From an uncultured Cytophagales bacterium (GTDB lineage: Bacteria > Bacteroidota > Bacteroidia > Cytophagales > Thermoflexibacteraceae): a stretch of 64,000 nucleotides of DNA. The notes beneath the pieces are model-generated. The model searched no databases. It saw only the letters and a program-made list of their open reading frames with translations, and was not told where the DNA came from. The stretch lies in NCBI GenBank assembly GCA_938039675.1, contig CALHUI010000001.1:62001-126000 (forward strand), read 5' to 3'. The position numbers and the translations under genes are program-made. This document shows, piece by piece, positions 36,583 through 44,688 of the stretch; positions within the stretch are counted from its first letter, which is position 1; the number at the start of each line of letters is the position of its first letter.

Positions 36583-36610
36583 GTACGGACAGGGCATTTC
36601 CTGTCCGTAC
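36583..36610. repeat. Long hairpin in the gap after the TonB receptor
   Basis: GTACGGACAGG (36583-36593), loop GCATTT, CCTGTCCGTAC (36600-36610): an 11-base perfect stem. No T run follows on either strand, so it is likely an RNA-stability or recognition hairpin. The rest of the 308-base gap (36498-36805) is AT-rich and holds nothing else I can name. Confidence 0.6.
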
Positions 36611-36805
36611 AAATATGCCCGCATCAGAAAAATACAATCCAAAGAAAGGTATTTTTGCGCTAATCTTTCATTTTGACTTTTTGCACATAACGTACTGATT
36701 ATCAAATAAATAGCAAATAATTTTCGTCAGACTTTTCACACGCTTACCCAGGAATCAACCTAAAGCAATGCCTAAGTAACTTACCTGCACTGTTGCCTTG
36801 GTATT

Positions 36806-37798
36806 TTATGCCTCAATCCGCATATCCTGCGGATATACCAAACCAATCAGGCGGCGAATTTCCTCCAGTGTTTGTGCTATTTGCAAACTGGTTGTGTGCG
36901 GTAGCAGTGGCTCCTCTGTCTTTCCGGAGCGGATAGCCTCACCTGCGGCAGCTGTTTCTAACCAAAGACCAATGCCTCGTTTTTCGGGGATAAACGAAAC
37001 GGGGTCTTTATCGGGCAAATGCAGCGTTACCGTTCCCCAATTGTGCCATGGTTTTGCCATGCGGACACTGCCGTTTTCACCTGCAATAACAGCTTCCGAA
37101 GCCGTGTCTTCCAAAATACTGCACGATAGCATTGCTTTACATTTTTTTTGCAGGTAGTCAAACTTTATTTGACAGGAGGTATCTATACCCAAATGGTTGA
37201 AAGTAGCAATAGCCGCTATTTTTTCAGGTTTCCCGAGTAGTTGCAATGCCAAAAAAACAGGATAAATGCCAATATCGAGCAGCGAGCCGCCACCCTTGTT
37301 TTTATCCATCAGCCGATGCTCTTCGGGGAAATGGGCTGCAAAGCCGAAGTCGGCGCGAATCTCTCTGATTGCACCTATCTGCGGCAACCATTCCAGCATT
37401 TTGAGAAAAGAAGGCATATAGCGCGTCCAGAGGGCTTCCATCAGAAACAAGCCTTTCTCAGTGGCCAACTTTTGCATGGCAGCCACTTCGGCAGCATTGA
37501 TGCCCATTGGCTTTTCGCAAAGTACATGCTTGCCGTTTTGCAGTGCTGCTATGGTCAGCACATAGTGGTCGGCATGAGGTGCAGCCACATAAATTGCATC
37601 TATTTTAGGGCAGCCAACCAACAGCCGAAAATCATCAAACCAATAGTCTGCGTTGTACCTTTGGGCAAATTGTCGAGCATTTTCAGCACTGCGAGAGGCA
37701 ACGGCAACCAGCCGATGGTCGGGCAGCAATTTTAAATCTTCGGCAAAGCGGCCGGCAATTTTGCCAAGACCTGCAATGCCCCATCGGATGGTTTGCAT
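36806..37798 (-). CDS. Gfo/Idh/MocA-family oxidoreductase
   Basis: A 330-residue NAD(P)-dependent sugar-type dehydrogenase. The Rossmann motif is WGIAGLGKIAGRFAEDL (about 6-22). The characteristic EKPMGIN follows (Lys about 95), with AALQNGKHVLCEKP, and the C-terminal beta-sheet domain has GGGSLLDIGIYPVFLALQLLGKPEKIAAI with the conserved Asp and Tyr. Substrate unknown. The gene's start (37798) touches the stop of a degraded surface protein on the same strand. Confidence 0.88.
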   Translation of the reverse strand: MQTIRWGIAGLGKIAGRFAEDLKLLPDHRLVAVASRSAENARQFAQRYNADYWFDDFRLLVGCPKIDAIYVAAPHADHYVLTIAALQNGKHVLCEKPMGINAAEVAAMQKLATEKGLFLMEALWTRYMPSFLKMLEWLPQIGAIREIRADFGFAAHFPEEHRLMDKNKGGGSLLDIGIYPVFLALQLLGKPEKIAAIATFNHLGIDTSCQIKFDYLQKKCKAMLSCSILEDTASEAVIAGENGSVRMAKPWHNWGTVTLHLPDKDPVSFIPEKRGIGLWLETAAAGEAIRSGKTEEPLLPHTTSLQIAQTLEEIRRLIGLVYPQDMRIEA

Positions 37799-38297
37799 CA
37801 GCCAAAAGTTTTAAGGTTCAACCCCAATGCACTAACGCCTGTGGAAAGGTTCAAAGTATCGCCGTTTTCTACAATAATAGTTATGTTATCCAACAAAGTG
37901 CTCAAATTCAATGTTCCGCCACTGCGTACAACAATGGTTGCGTTATTAAAATTGCCTCTGATAGTAGTTAGTGTGCCGCCTTTTTGTATAACAATAATGG
38001 CATCACTGCTGCAAGAGCCGCCGCTGCCGATGGTAGTGCTGCCATTAATATGCAAACGGCTGCCCAAAGCACCTCTGTTCATTGTCAAATTATTGCTGAT
38101 GGCAGATGTGCCACAAGCTACGGCAACCCCCTGATTGTCAATAGTTAGGTCGGCAATGTGATATTGTTAAGAAAAGCCGGCGAATTTCCGTTATTAACCA
38201 TACTGCTATTACTAATGGTATCACTCTGGCAGGCAATAGCAGCAATATTGCTCGGCGTGATTACGCTTGGTACCGATTCGCACTGAGCCAATAGTAT
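37798..38297 (-). pseudogene. Surface/secreted beta-rich protein, fragment with frameshift
   Basis: The main piece (37798-38088) is a repetitive beta-rich stretch with repeated GGTL and NITIIV patterns (KGGTLTTIRGNFNNATIVVRSGGTLNLS, ENGDTLNLS), of the kind found in parallel beta-helix adhesins. Upstream on the same strand a second frame carries CESVPSVITPSNIAAIACQSDTISNSSMVNNGN and NNIT; joined across a one-base shift near 38155 it runs into ADLTIDNQGVAVACGTSAISNN. The Asn/Thr/Cys pattern repeats, which supports one ancestral gene. The N terminus and signal are lost. The function cannot be told. Confidence 0.5.
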
Positions 38298-38418
38298 TTA
38301 ATCCGCCATACTCAGCAAAAAAATAAGGCAACTATTCTATGCACAGCCATTGAATAACTTTGTACTATTTATTTGCTTTATGCAAATTACATCAATTTTT
38401 CAAACTCATGTTTTTTCT

Positions 38419-39174
38419 ATGTTATTGAATTTTTGCTTTAATCAACAGCAGTGGACAGCAGATATGACCCAACCCTTAGATATATCTATACCGCTGAATA
38501 TCAATCAATTAAACCCGAACTGCTATTATGCCGAAGAACCGGCGGCCGAAACTATCAGTTTTGGCGATTCTTTTATTGGCAGTGTGGCGGCGGGCGGCAG
38601 CTGTAACTATCAACGCCTGCACATAACGCCACACGGAAACGGCACACATACCGAATGCTACGGGCACATTTCCGCTGATGATGCCACTATTCACGAATGC
38701 CTGCGTCAATTCCTATTTTTTGCCCGTCTGATAAGCATACAACCTGCGCAACTGTCCAACGGCGACCTTTGTATTTTGCCAGAACAATTAGAAACAACAA
38801 TCCTTGCAAATATTCCTGAAGCATTAATTGTCAGAACCTTACCCAATACTGACAATAAACGGGTACGGCAGTATTCCGGCACTAATCCACCCTATTTTCA
38901 TGCGGAATGCGGGCGTTTGCTGGCAAACAAAGGCATTAAACATCTGCTCTGCGATTTGCCTTCGGTAGACAGGGAAGAAGACGGCGGCCGATTGCTTATG
39001 CACCGCTATTTCTGGCAGTATCCGCAGGCAACTCGCCGCGAAAGCACCATTACCGAACTGATTTATGTGCCTGATACTATCCCCGACGGCGATTATCTGC
39101 TGCAACTCGGCATCATCAGCCTGATGATGGATGCCTCGCCAAGCAAGCCTGTATTATACGCTTTACGTCAGTGA
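38419..39174 (+). CDS. Cyclase-family (kynurenine formamidase-like) hydrolase
   Basis: A 251-residue protein of the cyclase family, which includes the metal-dependent kynurenine formamidase. The metal motif H-G-T-H-x-D/E is visible as HGNGTHTECYGH (about 80-91) with the upstream PLDISIPL. The C-terminal PSVDREEDGGRLLMHRYFWQ is typical. Its start is put at 38419 (MLLNFCFNQQQWTADMTQPLDISIPL) because residues before PLDISIPL look like the family's N-terminal strand; a later ATG at 38464 is possible. The substrate is unknown. Confidence 0.78.
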   Translation: MLLNFCFNQQQWTADMTQPLDISIPLNINQLNPNCYYAEEPAAETISFGDSFIGSVAAGGSCNYQRLHITPHGNGTHTECYGHISADDATIHECLRQFLFFARLISIQPAQLSNGDLCILPEQLETTILANIPEALIVRTLPNTDNKRVRQYSGTNPPYFHAECGRLLANKGIKHLLCDLPSVDREEDGGRLLMHRYFWQYPQATRRESTITELIYVPDTIPDGDYLLQLGIISLMMDASPSKPVLYALRQ

Positions 39175-39204
39175 AAATTTTTTCATTATACAGAAGCACA
39201 AGAG

Positions 39205-39226
39205 ATTTGTAAATTTTTTGTGTAAA
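39205..39226 (-). repeat. Dispersed AT-rich intergenic repeat copy
   Basis: The minus strand reads TTTACACAAAAAATTTAC and continues AAAT..CTTGTGCTTCTG. It closely matches the copy at 58508 and lies next to a CAGG palindrome (39246-39277). Confidence 0.55.
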
Positions 39227-39245
39227 TTATTAAAAGCGGTCGTTT

Positions 39246-39277
39246 AAACCTGTCATTCTTTAAGACCTATCAGGTTT
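39246..39277. repeat. Inverted repeat AAACCTG...CAGGTTT
   Basis: AAACCTG (39246-39252) and CAGGTTT (39271-39277) flank 18 bases. The same core (CCTGACAGG) appears at 44146 and 58455. It lies between the cyclase and dctM, which converge here. Confidence 0.55.
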
Positions 39278-39346
39278 GTATATAGAAGCAAGAAAACACC
39301 AATCGCAAGCATATCGCGCTTAAAATTACCCTCGACAAACTAACTA

Positions 39347-40654
39347 TTAACGCAGTGCTTTGGGCAGCCAAGTAGCCAGTTCGGGATAAAAAGCAACCGA
39401 AAGCAACACTAATAACTGAATCATAATGAAAGGAATAATGCCGCGGTAGAGGTGCTGCGTAGTAATTTGCGGAGGAGCAACTCCTTTCAGATAGAACAAT
39501 GAAAAGCCGAACGGCGGTGTCAGGAAAGAGGTTTGCAGGTTCATACATACCAACATGCCCACCCAAAGCAAATCAATCTGATAGCGAGCAAAAACAGGCA
39601 CAATTACGGGCATGAAAATGAAAATAATTTCGATAAAATCAATAAAGAAGCCGGCAATAAAAATACCCAGCATCACAAAAGTCAGAAAAGCATAAGGGCT
39701 TAGGTTCGAGCTTTCAATCAATTGCACCAAGTCGTGGTCGCCGCCTACTCCCCTGAAAACCAAGCCAAAAGCTGTTGCGCCAATCAGGATGATAAATACC
39801 ATCACCGTCAGGTGCGTAGTTTCTGCCATTACTTCTCGAAGGACTTTCAAGTTGAGTTTGCGCTCATAAGCAGTCAGCAAGGTTGCCATAAATGCACCTA
39901 CGCCTGCAGCTTCGGTTGGAGAGGCAATTCCTGCAAAAATGGCTCCCAGCACCGATACGACCAAAATCATGGGCAATACGAATGCCCTGAACAATCGCCC
40001 GTAAAAACCATCCCCCTTAAATGCAGCGCGCTCCTCGGCGGGAATGGCAGGAGCAGCCTCAGGCCTGATAACAGAAAAAACAATGATATAAATTATATAA
40101 GCAGAAACAAGCAATAAACTTGGCACTACCGCACTGACAAATAAATCACCCACCGAAATATTCATCACACTGCCCAACAGCACCAGAATCACACTTGGCG
40201 GAATCACCTGCCCCAGCGTCCCCGAAGCGGCAATTGTTCCCGTGGCGAGGTAGGGGCTATAGCCGCGTGCCAGCATAGCCGGCAGGCTCAGCAAGCCCAT
40301 TGTTACCACAGTTGCGCCTACCACGCCCGTAGAAGCCGCCAGCAACGTACCGACAATAACTACGGACAGTGCCAATCCGCCGCGGAGGCCGCCAAAAAAC
40401 ATCGTCATTGCATTAAGCAGGCGCTCGGCAATACCCGATTTTTCCAGCATTACGCCCATATAAACAAACAAAGGCACAGAAATCAGCACGTAATTGTTCA
40501 TCGTGCCGTAAATCCGAAGCGGCAGCAGATTAAAAAGTTCCAGCCCGAAAGTAAACAGCCCGAATATGATAGAAACACCCGCCAGCGTAAACGCCACCGG
40601 AAAGCCGAGCAACAGCAAAACAAACAAGGTCAGAAAGAGCAGCAGCGCAATCAT
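39347..40654 (-). CDS. dctM: TRAP transporter large permease (DctM)
   Basis: A 435-residue membrane protein with about 12 membrane segments and TRAP hallmarks: GYSPYLATGTIAASGTLGQVIPPSVILVLLG (about 130-160) and FIDFIEIIFIFMPVIVPV and NLQTSFLTPPFGFSLFYLKG near the C terminus. TRAP transporters import organic acids (C4-dicarboxylates, sialic acid, sulfonates) with sodium gradients and a periplasmic binding protein. Its ATG overlaps the dctQ stop (ATGA at 40651-40654). The third component (DctP) is not next to it; the end of one lies at 63863. Confidence 0.93.
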   Translation of the reverse strand: MIALLLFLTLFVLLLLGFPVAFTLAGVSIIFGLFTFGLELFNLLPLRIYGTMNNYVLISVPLFVYMGVMLEKSGIAERLLNAMTMFFGGLRGGLALSVVIVGTLLAASTGVVGATVVTMGLLSLPAMLARGYSPYLATGTIAASGTLGQVIPPSVILVLLGSVMNISVGDLFVSAVVPSLLLVSAYIIYIIVFSVIRPEAAPAIPAEERAAFKGDGFYGRLFRAFVLPMILVVSVLGAIFAGIASPTEAAGVGAFMATLLTAYERKLNLKVLREVMAETTHLTVMVFIILIGATAFGLVFRGVGGDHDLVQLIESSNLSPYAFLTFVMLGIFIAGFFIDFIEIIFIFMPVIVPVFARYQIDLLWVGMLVCMNLQTSFLTPPFGFSLFYLKGVAPPQITTQHLYRGIIPFIMIQLLVLLSVAFYPELATWLPKALR

Positions 40655-41193
40655 GTGTTTTCAGAAGATTTTTGAATACCCAGAATCACCAATAAACTGT
40701 CCAGCAGCAGTGCAATGCCTTGGAGCAGCAGCAATGCAAAACCAATTATCATCGTACTTTTAATCAGGTAGCGGTAAGGCAGCCCGCCCGCATCGGCAGA
40801 GCCTTCGTTGATGCGATAAGACAAGGCCACATAGGGAATGGAAGCCTTGATAACCAGCACGGCAAAAGGCAACAAAAACAACAGTACGCCAAAAAAATTG
40901 ACCCAAGCCTTTGCTTTTGGGCTGAAACGCGAATAAAACACATCTACCCGCACGTGGCGGTCGTGCCGCAACGAATAGCCCGCACCTATCAGGAAAATAA
41001 TGGAAAAAATGTGCCACTCGGCTTCGTAGAAAGCTACGCTGCTGCTTTTAAAAACATAGCGAATGATGACATCTATGCAGAACACAATCACCAGCACGGT
41101 AGTGAGCCACGCTACGCCGCGCCCTATGTATTCGTTCAGTAAGTTAGCCACGCGACTGTACGCACGCAAGGTGTTAATCAGGAGTTGTTTCAT
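40651..41193 (-). CDS. dctQ: TRAP transporter small permease (DctQ)
   Basis: A 180-residue protein with four membrane segments and the DctQ motif FYEAEWHIFSIIFLIGAGYSLRHDRHVRVDVFY (about 54-86). It pairs with DctM to form the membrane part of the transporter. The ATG at 41191-41193 (MKQLLINTLRAYSRV) is preferred to an open 18-residue extension. Confidence 0.9.
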   Translation of the reverse strand: MKQLLINTLRAYSRVANLLNEYIGRGVAWLTTVLVIVFCIDVIIRYVFKSSSVAFYEAEWHIFSIIFLIGAGYSLRHDRHVRVDVFYSRFSPKAKAWVNFFGVLLFLLPFAVLVIKASIPYVALSYRINEGSADAGGLPYRYLIKSTMIIGFALLLLQGIALLLDSLLVILGIQKSSENT

Positions 41194-41441
41194 TTTCAGA
41201 TACACACTAAGGGTGTCGTAAGATAATGAGATTTTGAGGCTATCCAAAGAGGCACGGTATCCGCACGGCTAAATGCCGCAGTAATTAGCAAACCGTATAG
41301 CCTTACGCATCGTCTCTTGACCTGCCCGATAGACACCCTTATACCATGCACCGTGTGCCCAATTTTCAACGCTGCATTTTTGCCGCTAATAAACTGCTGC
41401 GTACCTTTAAGCGTATTAAATCAATATACACGCTTTCACTT

Positions 41442-41825
41442 ATGAAAAAGTTTCTGATAATCAGCAGCGTTATACTGGTGCTCGCGCTCATTGGCGGCGG
41501 ATGGTTTGCCTACTTTGCCAGCTATAGCGAAGGGTATCGCGCAGGTAAAATCATGAAAATCAGCCGCAAAGGAGTAGTTTTCAAAACATGGGAAGGACAG
41601 CTCAACGTAGAAGGCATTACTAGCAATACGGGAAAAGCCGGCGGCAGTTTGACCAGCACATGGGAGTTCTCAGTAGAAGGCCACCACAAGGACGTAATTG
41701 ACTCTATTCAGAAAGCCATGGATGAAGACAAACGCGTAAAACTCCATTACGAAGAAAAGTTTTACGCTTATCCTTGGCGCGGCGATACCAAATACCTGAT
41801 TACCAAAGTAGAAATATTGGACTAA
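41442..41825 (+). CDS. Hypothetical membrane-anchored protein, SEGxRAG family
   Basis: A 127-residue protein with an N-terminal membrane anchor (LIISSVILVLALIGGGWFAYF, residues 4-24). It then has the conserved block YSEGYRAGKIMKISRKGVVFKTWEGQL, and ends in VKLHYEEKFYAYPWRGDTKYLITKVEIL. The block recurs in many Bacteroidota proteins of unknown role (some databases carry an unfounded dehydrogenase label). The start at 41442 follows from the signal; a 32-residue upstream extension in frame is not used. Confidence 0.75.
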   Translation: MKKFLIISSVILVLALIGGGWFAYFASYSEGYRAGKIMKISRKGVVFKTWEGQLNVEGITSNTGKAGGSLTSTWEFSVEGHHKDVIDSIQKAMDEDKRVKLHYEEKFYAYPWRGDTKYLITKVEILD

Positions 41826-42530
41826 GCTATTTTTTCGGGCGTACTTCCCGGAAACAACGATAGGGTCAAAAAGCGCATCATCTAAACTCAAATGCACCTG
41901 CAAGTCTTTGTATGTTTCCAAGTTGCTCTGGTCGGCCGTTGCGCAAAAACAGCACTTCGATTTCTGTCAATCCCCCTACGGTGCGGACGTATTTTTTGAA
42001 ATGTGTCTCGCGCAGTGAACCGTCGGCCTGTGGCTCTATGGTTCGGACAAGGTACAGGTGCTTTTTATCATACCTGCATCGTAGCGTTTTTTCATCTCTT
42101 CGCGAAGCACCTACCACATGTACTGCGCACCCCGTCCATTGGTCTTCCCTGAAAACGTCGGTTTCACAGCCTACCTTTGCAACGGCTGTGCCGCCGGCAG
42201 GTGATACAAACCGCCGGCCGGCAAAATCAGTGTGTTTCTCATAGAGCGGGCGGCAACAGGTTTTTTATCGCGAAAACTGAAAAACCGAGTCGCGCGTAAA
42301 AAGAGTTGCATTACCGGTTTCTATTTCGCCCAAGCCTATCCGAAAATCAAATGGATAGTCAATAGCCTCGTATCATATGCTTGTGTGCGAAACGGTATCG
42401 GCTTTGTAGTGCGTATTGTGCTGCGTAAACATAATCGGATATGCCGCTTTGACATGGTAATGTTTTTCAACAGCAGACGAAAATTGTTCGGTTGAACCGA
42501 TTTTTTGTGCCGAAACATTAAACAACTATC
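41826..42530 (-). pseudogene. Degraded gene with two in-frame stops and C-terminal frameshifts
   Basis: On the minus strand one frame reads LFNVSAQKIGSTEQFSSAVEKHYHV..., which looks like the end of a signal peptide. It meets a TGA after HTSI, then continues YEAIDYPFDFRIGLGEIETGNATLF to a TAA. It then continues HTDFAGRRFVSPAGGTAVAKVGCETDV through KKYVRTVGGLTEIEVLFLRN. Near 41935 a shift to another frame gives LETYKDLQVHLSLDDALFDP, and a further shift near 41865 reaches RCFREVRPKK and a stop at 41826. The likeness to real protein in each piece and their order argue for one gene of about 230 codons. I do not recognise the family. The gap 42531-42683 is otherwise empty. Confidence 0.5.
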
Positions 42531-42683
42531 AAAAGACTATTACAAGCAGCCCGCTTCACAGGCGTAGTTGAGTAATTTGGCGCACAAATTATTGGAAGAT
42601 TAAACGCCAAATTGCGTTTTTTCAACGGAAATCAACTGTTGATGAGATAAGCAGCCCCCGTATGTGCTGCCATTACATGCAGC

Positions 42684-43970
42684 CTACACTTCCATTTTTT
42701 CTTTCACAAACGGACGGACAATCAGGCGAGTGGCGCGGTCATAGGTGAAGTAGTTCCACATCCAGTTCATTAATACCACCAACTTGCTGCGAAAACCAAT
42801 GATATAGAGCAGGTGAACAAAAAGCCATACGAACCATGCAAACAACCCTTGAAATTGAAAGCCGGGCATTTCTACAACTGCGCGGTTGCGGCCAACCGTT
42901 GCCATACTGCCTTTATCAAAATATTTAAACGGCTTCATCGGTTTCTTATCTAACATGCGCAGTAGGTTATCTCCCAACAACCTGCCTTGCTGCATGGCAA
43001 CAGGTGCCAATTGTGGATGCCCATTGGGTGTTTCCTCCGTAATTATCGCACTAATATCACCTACGGCAAAAATATTGGCAAAGCCTTTTACCTGATTGAA
43101 CTCATTGACAATAATTCGGTTGCCACGCGTAATAACCTCCTTCGGCAGGCCGTCTATGAGGTTACCCGTTACTCCGGCCGCCCAAACAACAGTACGCGAA
43201 AGAATCTTACGCCCGTTACTGAGCGTAACCTCTTTGCCGTCATAGTCTTCCAATCGCGTATTCAGCCACACATGTACTTGAAAACGCTCCGTGAGGTATT
43301 TATAGGCTTTTTTGCTTGATTTCTCGGACATAGTACCTAACAGGCGTTCGCCGCTTTCTATCAAATGAATATCCATTTGGCGAAAGTCCAACTCGGGGTA
43401 ATCTTTGGGCAATACGTGCAGTTTCAATTCGCCAAGTGCACCAGCCACTTCTACACCCGTAGGCCCTCCCCCGACAATTACTATATCCATCAGGCTTTGC
43501 TGTTCGTCAATATTTTTTACCAACAGCGCGCGTTCCAGATTTTGCAACAACTGACTGCGCAAATCCAGTGCCTGATGCAGTTGCTTTATTGGAAATACCA
43601 ATTGTGCCAGTTTCTGATTGCCGAAATAGTTAGTTTTGGTACCATTGGCAATAATGAGATAGTCGTAGCGTAACTCCCCGATAGAGGTAGCAATGGCATT
43701 CCGCTCCGGATAAATTTCTGTTACTAAACCATAGCGAAAATGGAAGTTGGGCGTTTCTTTAAACAACTTGCGCAAAGGGCCGGCAATAGAGTCCGGCTCT
43801 AATCCTGCGGTTGCTACTTGATAGAGCAAGGGTTGAAATGTATGATAATTGTGGCGGTCAAAAAGTACTGTCTGAACGGGTTTCCCTGCCAGTTTTTTAA
43901 TTATCTCGATTCCTGCAAATCCGCCGCCAATAATTACTACACGCGGCAATTGCGTTTCGGGAATAGACAT
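42684..43970 (-). CDS. ndh: Type II NADH dehydrogenase
   Basis: A 428-residue flavoprotein that oxidises NADH and reduces quinone without pumping protons. The FAD motif is VVIIGGGFAGIEIIKKLAG (11-29), the NADH motif is IVIVGGGPTGVEVAGALGELK (about 166-186), and the middle has FQPLLYQVATAGLEPDSIAGPLR. The FAD-contacting FAVGDISAI is present, and a C-terminal hydrophobic helix (FAWFVWLFVHLLYIIGFRSKL) anchors it to the membrane. The ATG at 43968-43970 (MSIPETQLPRVVIIGG) is preferred to a Met 22 codons upstream. It faces the mini-lipoprotein cluster from downstream, same strand. Confidence 0.93.
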   Translation of the reverse strand: MSIPETQLPRVVIIGGGFAGIEIIKKLAGKPVQTVLFDRHNYHTFQPLLYQVATAGLEPDSIAGPLRKLFKETPNFHFRYGLVTEIYPERNAIATSIGELRYDYLIIANGTKTNYFGNQKLAQLVFPIKQLHQALDLRSQLLQNLERALLVKNIDEQQSLMDIVIVGGGPTGVEVAGALGELKLHVLPKDYPELDFRQMDIHLIESGERLLGTMSEKSSKKAYKYLTERFQVHVWLNTRLEDYDGKEVTLSNGRKILSRTVVWAAGVTGNLIDGLPKEVITRGNRIIVNEFNQVKGFANIFAVGDISAIITEETPNGHPQLAPVAMQQGRLLGDNLLRMLDKKPMKPFKYFDKGSMATVGRNRAVVEMPGFQFQGLFAWFVWLFVHLLYIIGFRSKLVVLMNWMWNYFTYDRATRLIVRPFVKEKMEV

Positions 43971-44092
43971 GGTTGTTTCACCGTGAATTTCTTCCAAGTC
44001 TATCCGGTGTATTTGGGGATGCTCTAAGGTTTGCATTATACGTTCAACAGCTGTTTCCTTACTTGTACGCAATTCCCAGAGAAAGGGTATAT

Positions 44093-44110
44093 TTTACACA
44101 AAGTTTTTTG
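44093..44110 (+). repeat. Dispersed AT-rich intergenic repeat copy
   Basis: TTTACACAAAGTTTTTTG. It lies in the 264-base gap (43971-44234) between ndh and the mini-lipoproteins, together with a second copy (44184) and a palindrome (44146). Confidence 0.5.
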
Positions 44111-44145
44111 AAAAAGCCTGATGAGAAACAAGCGGATGATACGTA

Positions 44146-44162
44146 TAAACCTGACAGGTTTA
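44146..44162. repeat. Palindrome TAAACCTGACAGGTTTA
   Basis: Perfect 17-base palindrome centred on A at 44154. It shares the CCTGACAGG core with the hairpin at 58455-58487 and lies 22 bases from a copy of the TTACACAAA repeat. Confidence 0.6.
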
Positions 44163-44183
44163 GGTCATTAAATTTTTTCAAAA

Positions 44184-44200
44184 CCTTACACAAATATTCT
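44184..44200 (+). repeat. Dispersed AT-rich intergenic repeat copy
   Basis: CCTTACACAAATATTCT, continuing TCTACAAACC, like the copy at 6068. Confidence 0.5.
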
Positions 44201-44234
44201 TCTACAAACCCATTATAATTTTGCATATGCCCCA

Positions 44235-44375
44235 TTAGCAATCTTTGACAGGACAGGGAATCGGTTTGCCCCTTTTTAATTTTCTGCCGCCTTTGCCCGA
44301 AGCACAGCCCGAAGAGAATGCTGCAAGCAACAGTAAATAAACTATCCATCGGGTTTTACTAACGCGGGTAAACAT
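44235..44375 (-). CDS. Mini-lipoprotein 3 of a three-gene operon
   Basis: A 46-residue lipoprotein too short to appear in usual ORF lists. It has a charged start, a hydrophobic core (WIVYLLLLAAF) and SSGC with the lipid Cys at 24. A basic mature part of 23 residues follows (ASGKGGRKLKRGKPIPCPVKDC, with two further Cys). Its start lies inside the end of the preceding mini-lipoprotein gene (17-base overlap), which points to coupled translation. Function unknown; the Gly/Lys-rich tail suggests contact with nucleic acid, lipid A or peptidoglycan. Confidence 0.7.
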   Translation of the reverse strand: MFTRVSKTRWIVYLLLLAAFSSGCASGKGGRKLKRGKPIPCPVKDC

Positions 44376-44511
44376 CGGGTTTAGCTCTTTTGGGTTTTAC
44401 GGGTGTCCATGCAGTGCGCGGTGCATGATAACAACTTGCCATACCCAGCAGGCAGATAAATAACAGCACCTTACCTACCGAGAGTTTTTGCAACAAATTC
44501 CTCTTTTTCAT
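44359..44511 (-). CDS. Mini-lipoprotein 2 of a three-gene operon
   Basis: A 50-residue lipoprotein. The signal (KVLLFICLLGMASC) places the lipid Cys at 27. The mature part YHAPRTAWTPVKPKRAKP matches mini-lipoprotein 1 (VHAPNTGWTPRKSKP) in the pattern xHAPxTxWTPxKxK. Its ATG overlaps the stop of the upstream gene as TAATG, so ribosomes can restart directly. Function unknown. Confidence 0.72.
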   Translation of the reverse strand: MKKRNLLQKLSVGKVLLFICLLGMASCYHAPRTAWTPVKPKRAKPDVYPR

Positions 44512-44675
44512 TACCACATTCGGATACGTTTATTCACTTTTGTATATTCAACCGGCTTTCCGGTGCGAATAGGCTTCGACTTGCGTGGTGTCCAACCCGT
44601 ATTAGGCGCATGCACGCACGAACCAAAGCTCAGGGTCAGCACACAGAACAGCACAAGATAAATTGCTTTTTTCAT
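44511..44675 (-). CDS. Mini-lipoprotein 1 of a three-gene operon
   Basis: A 54-residue lipoprotein with signal MKKAIYLVLFCVLTLSFGSC (lipid Cys 20) and a mature part of 34 residues: VHAPNTGWTPRKSKPIRTGK then VEYTKVNKRIRMW. It is first in the run, 32 bases after the -7 box of a perfect promoter, and 13 bases from the divergent adenine deaminase start. I do not recognise the family; it is homologous to mini-lipoprotein 2. It is very basic (about 11 Lys/Arg). Confidence 0.75.
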   Translation of the reverse strand: MKKAIYLVLFCVLTLSFGSCVHAPNTGWTPRKSKPIRTGKPVEYTKVNKRIRMW

Positions 44676-44688
44676 ATCAAAAAGGGTT

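Noticed and set aside
36583-36610. Hairpin after the TonB receptor as a rho-independent terminator
   Set aside because: A strong stem, but no T run follows it on either strand.
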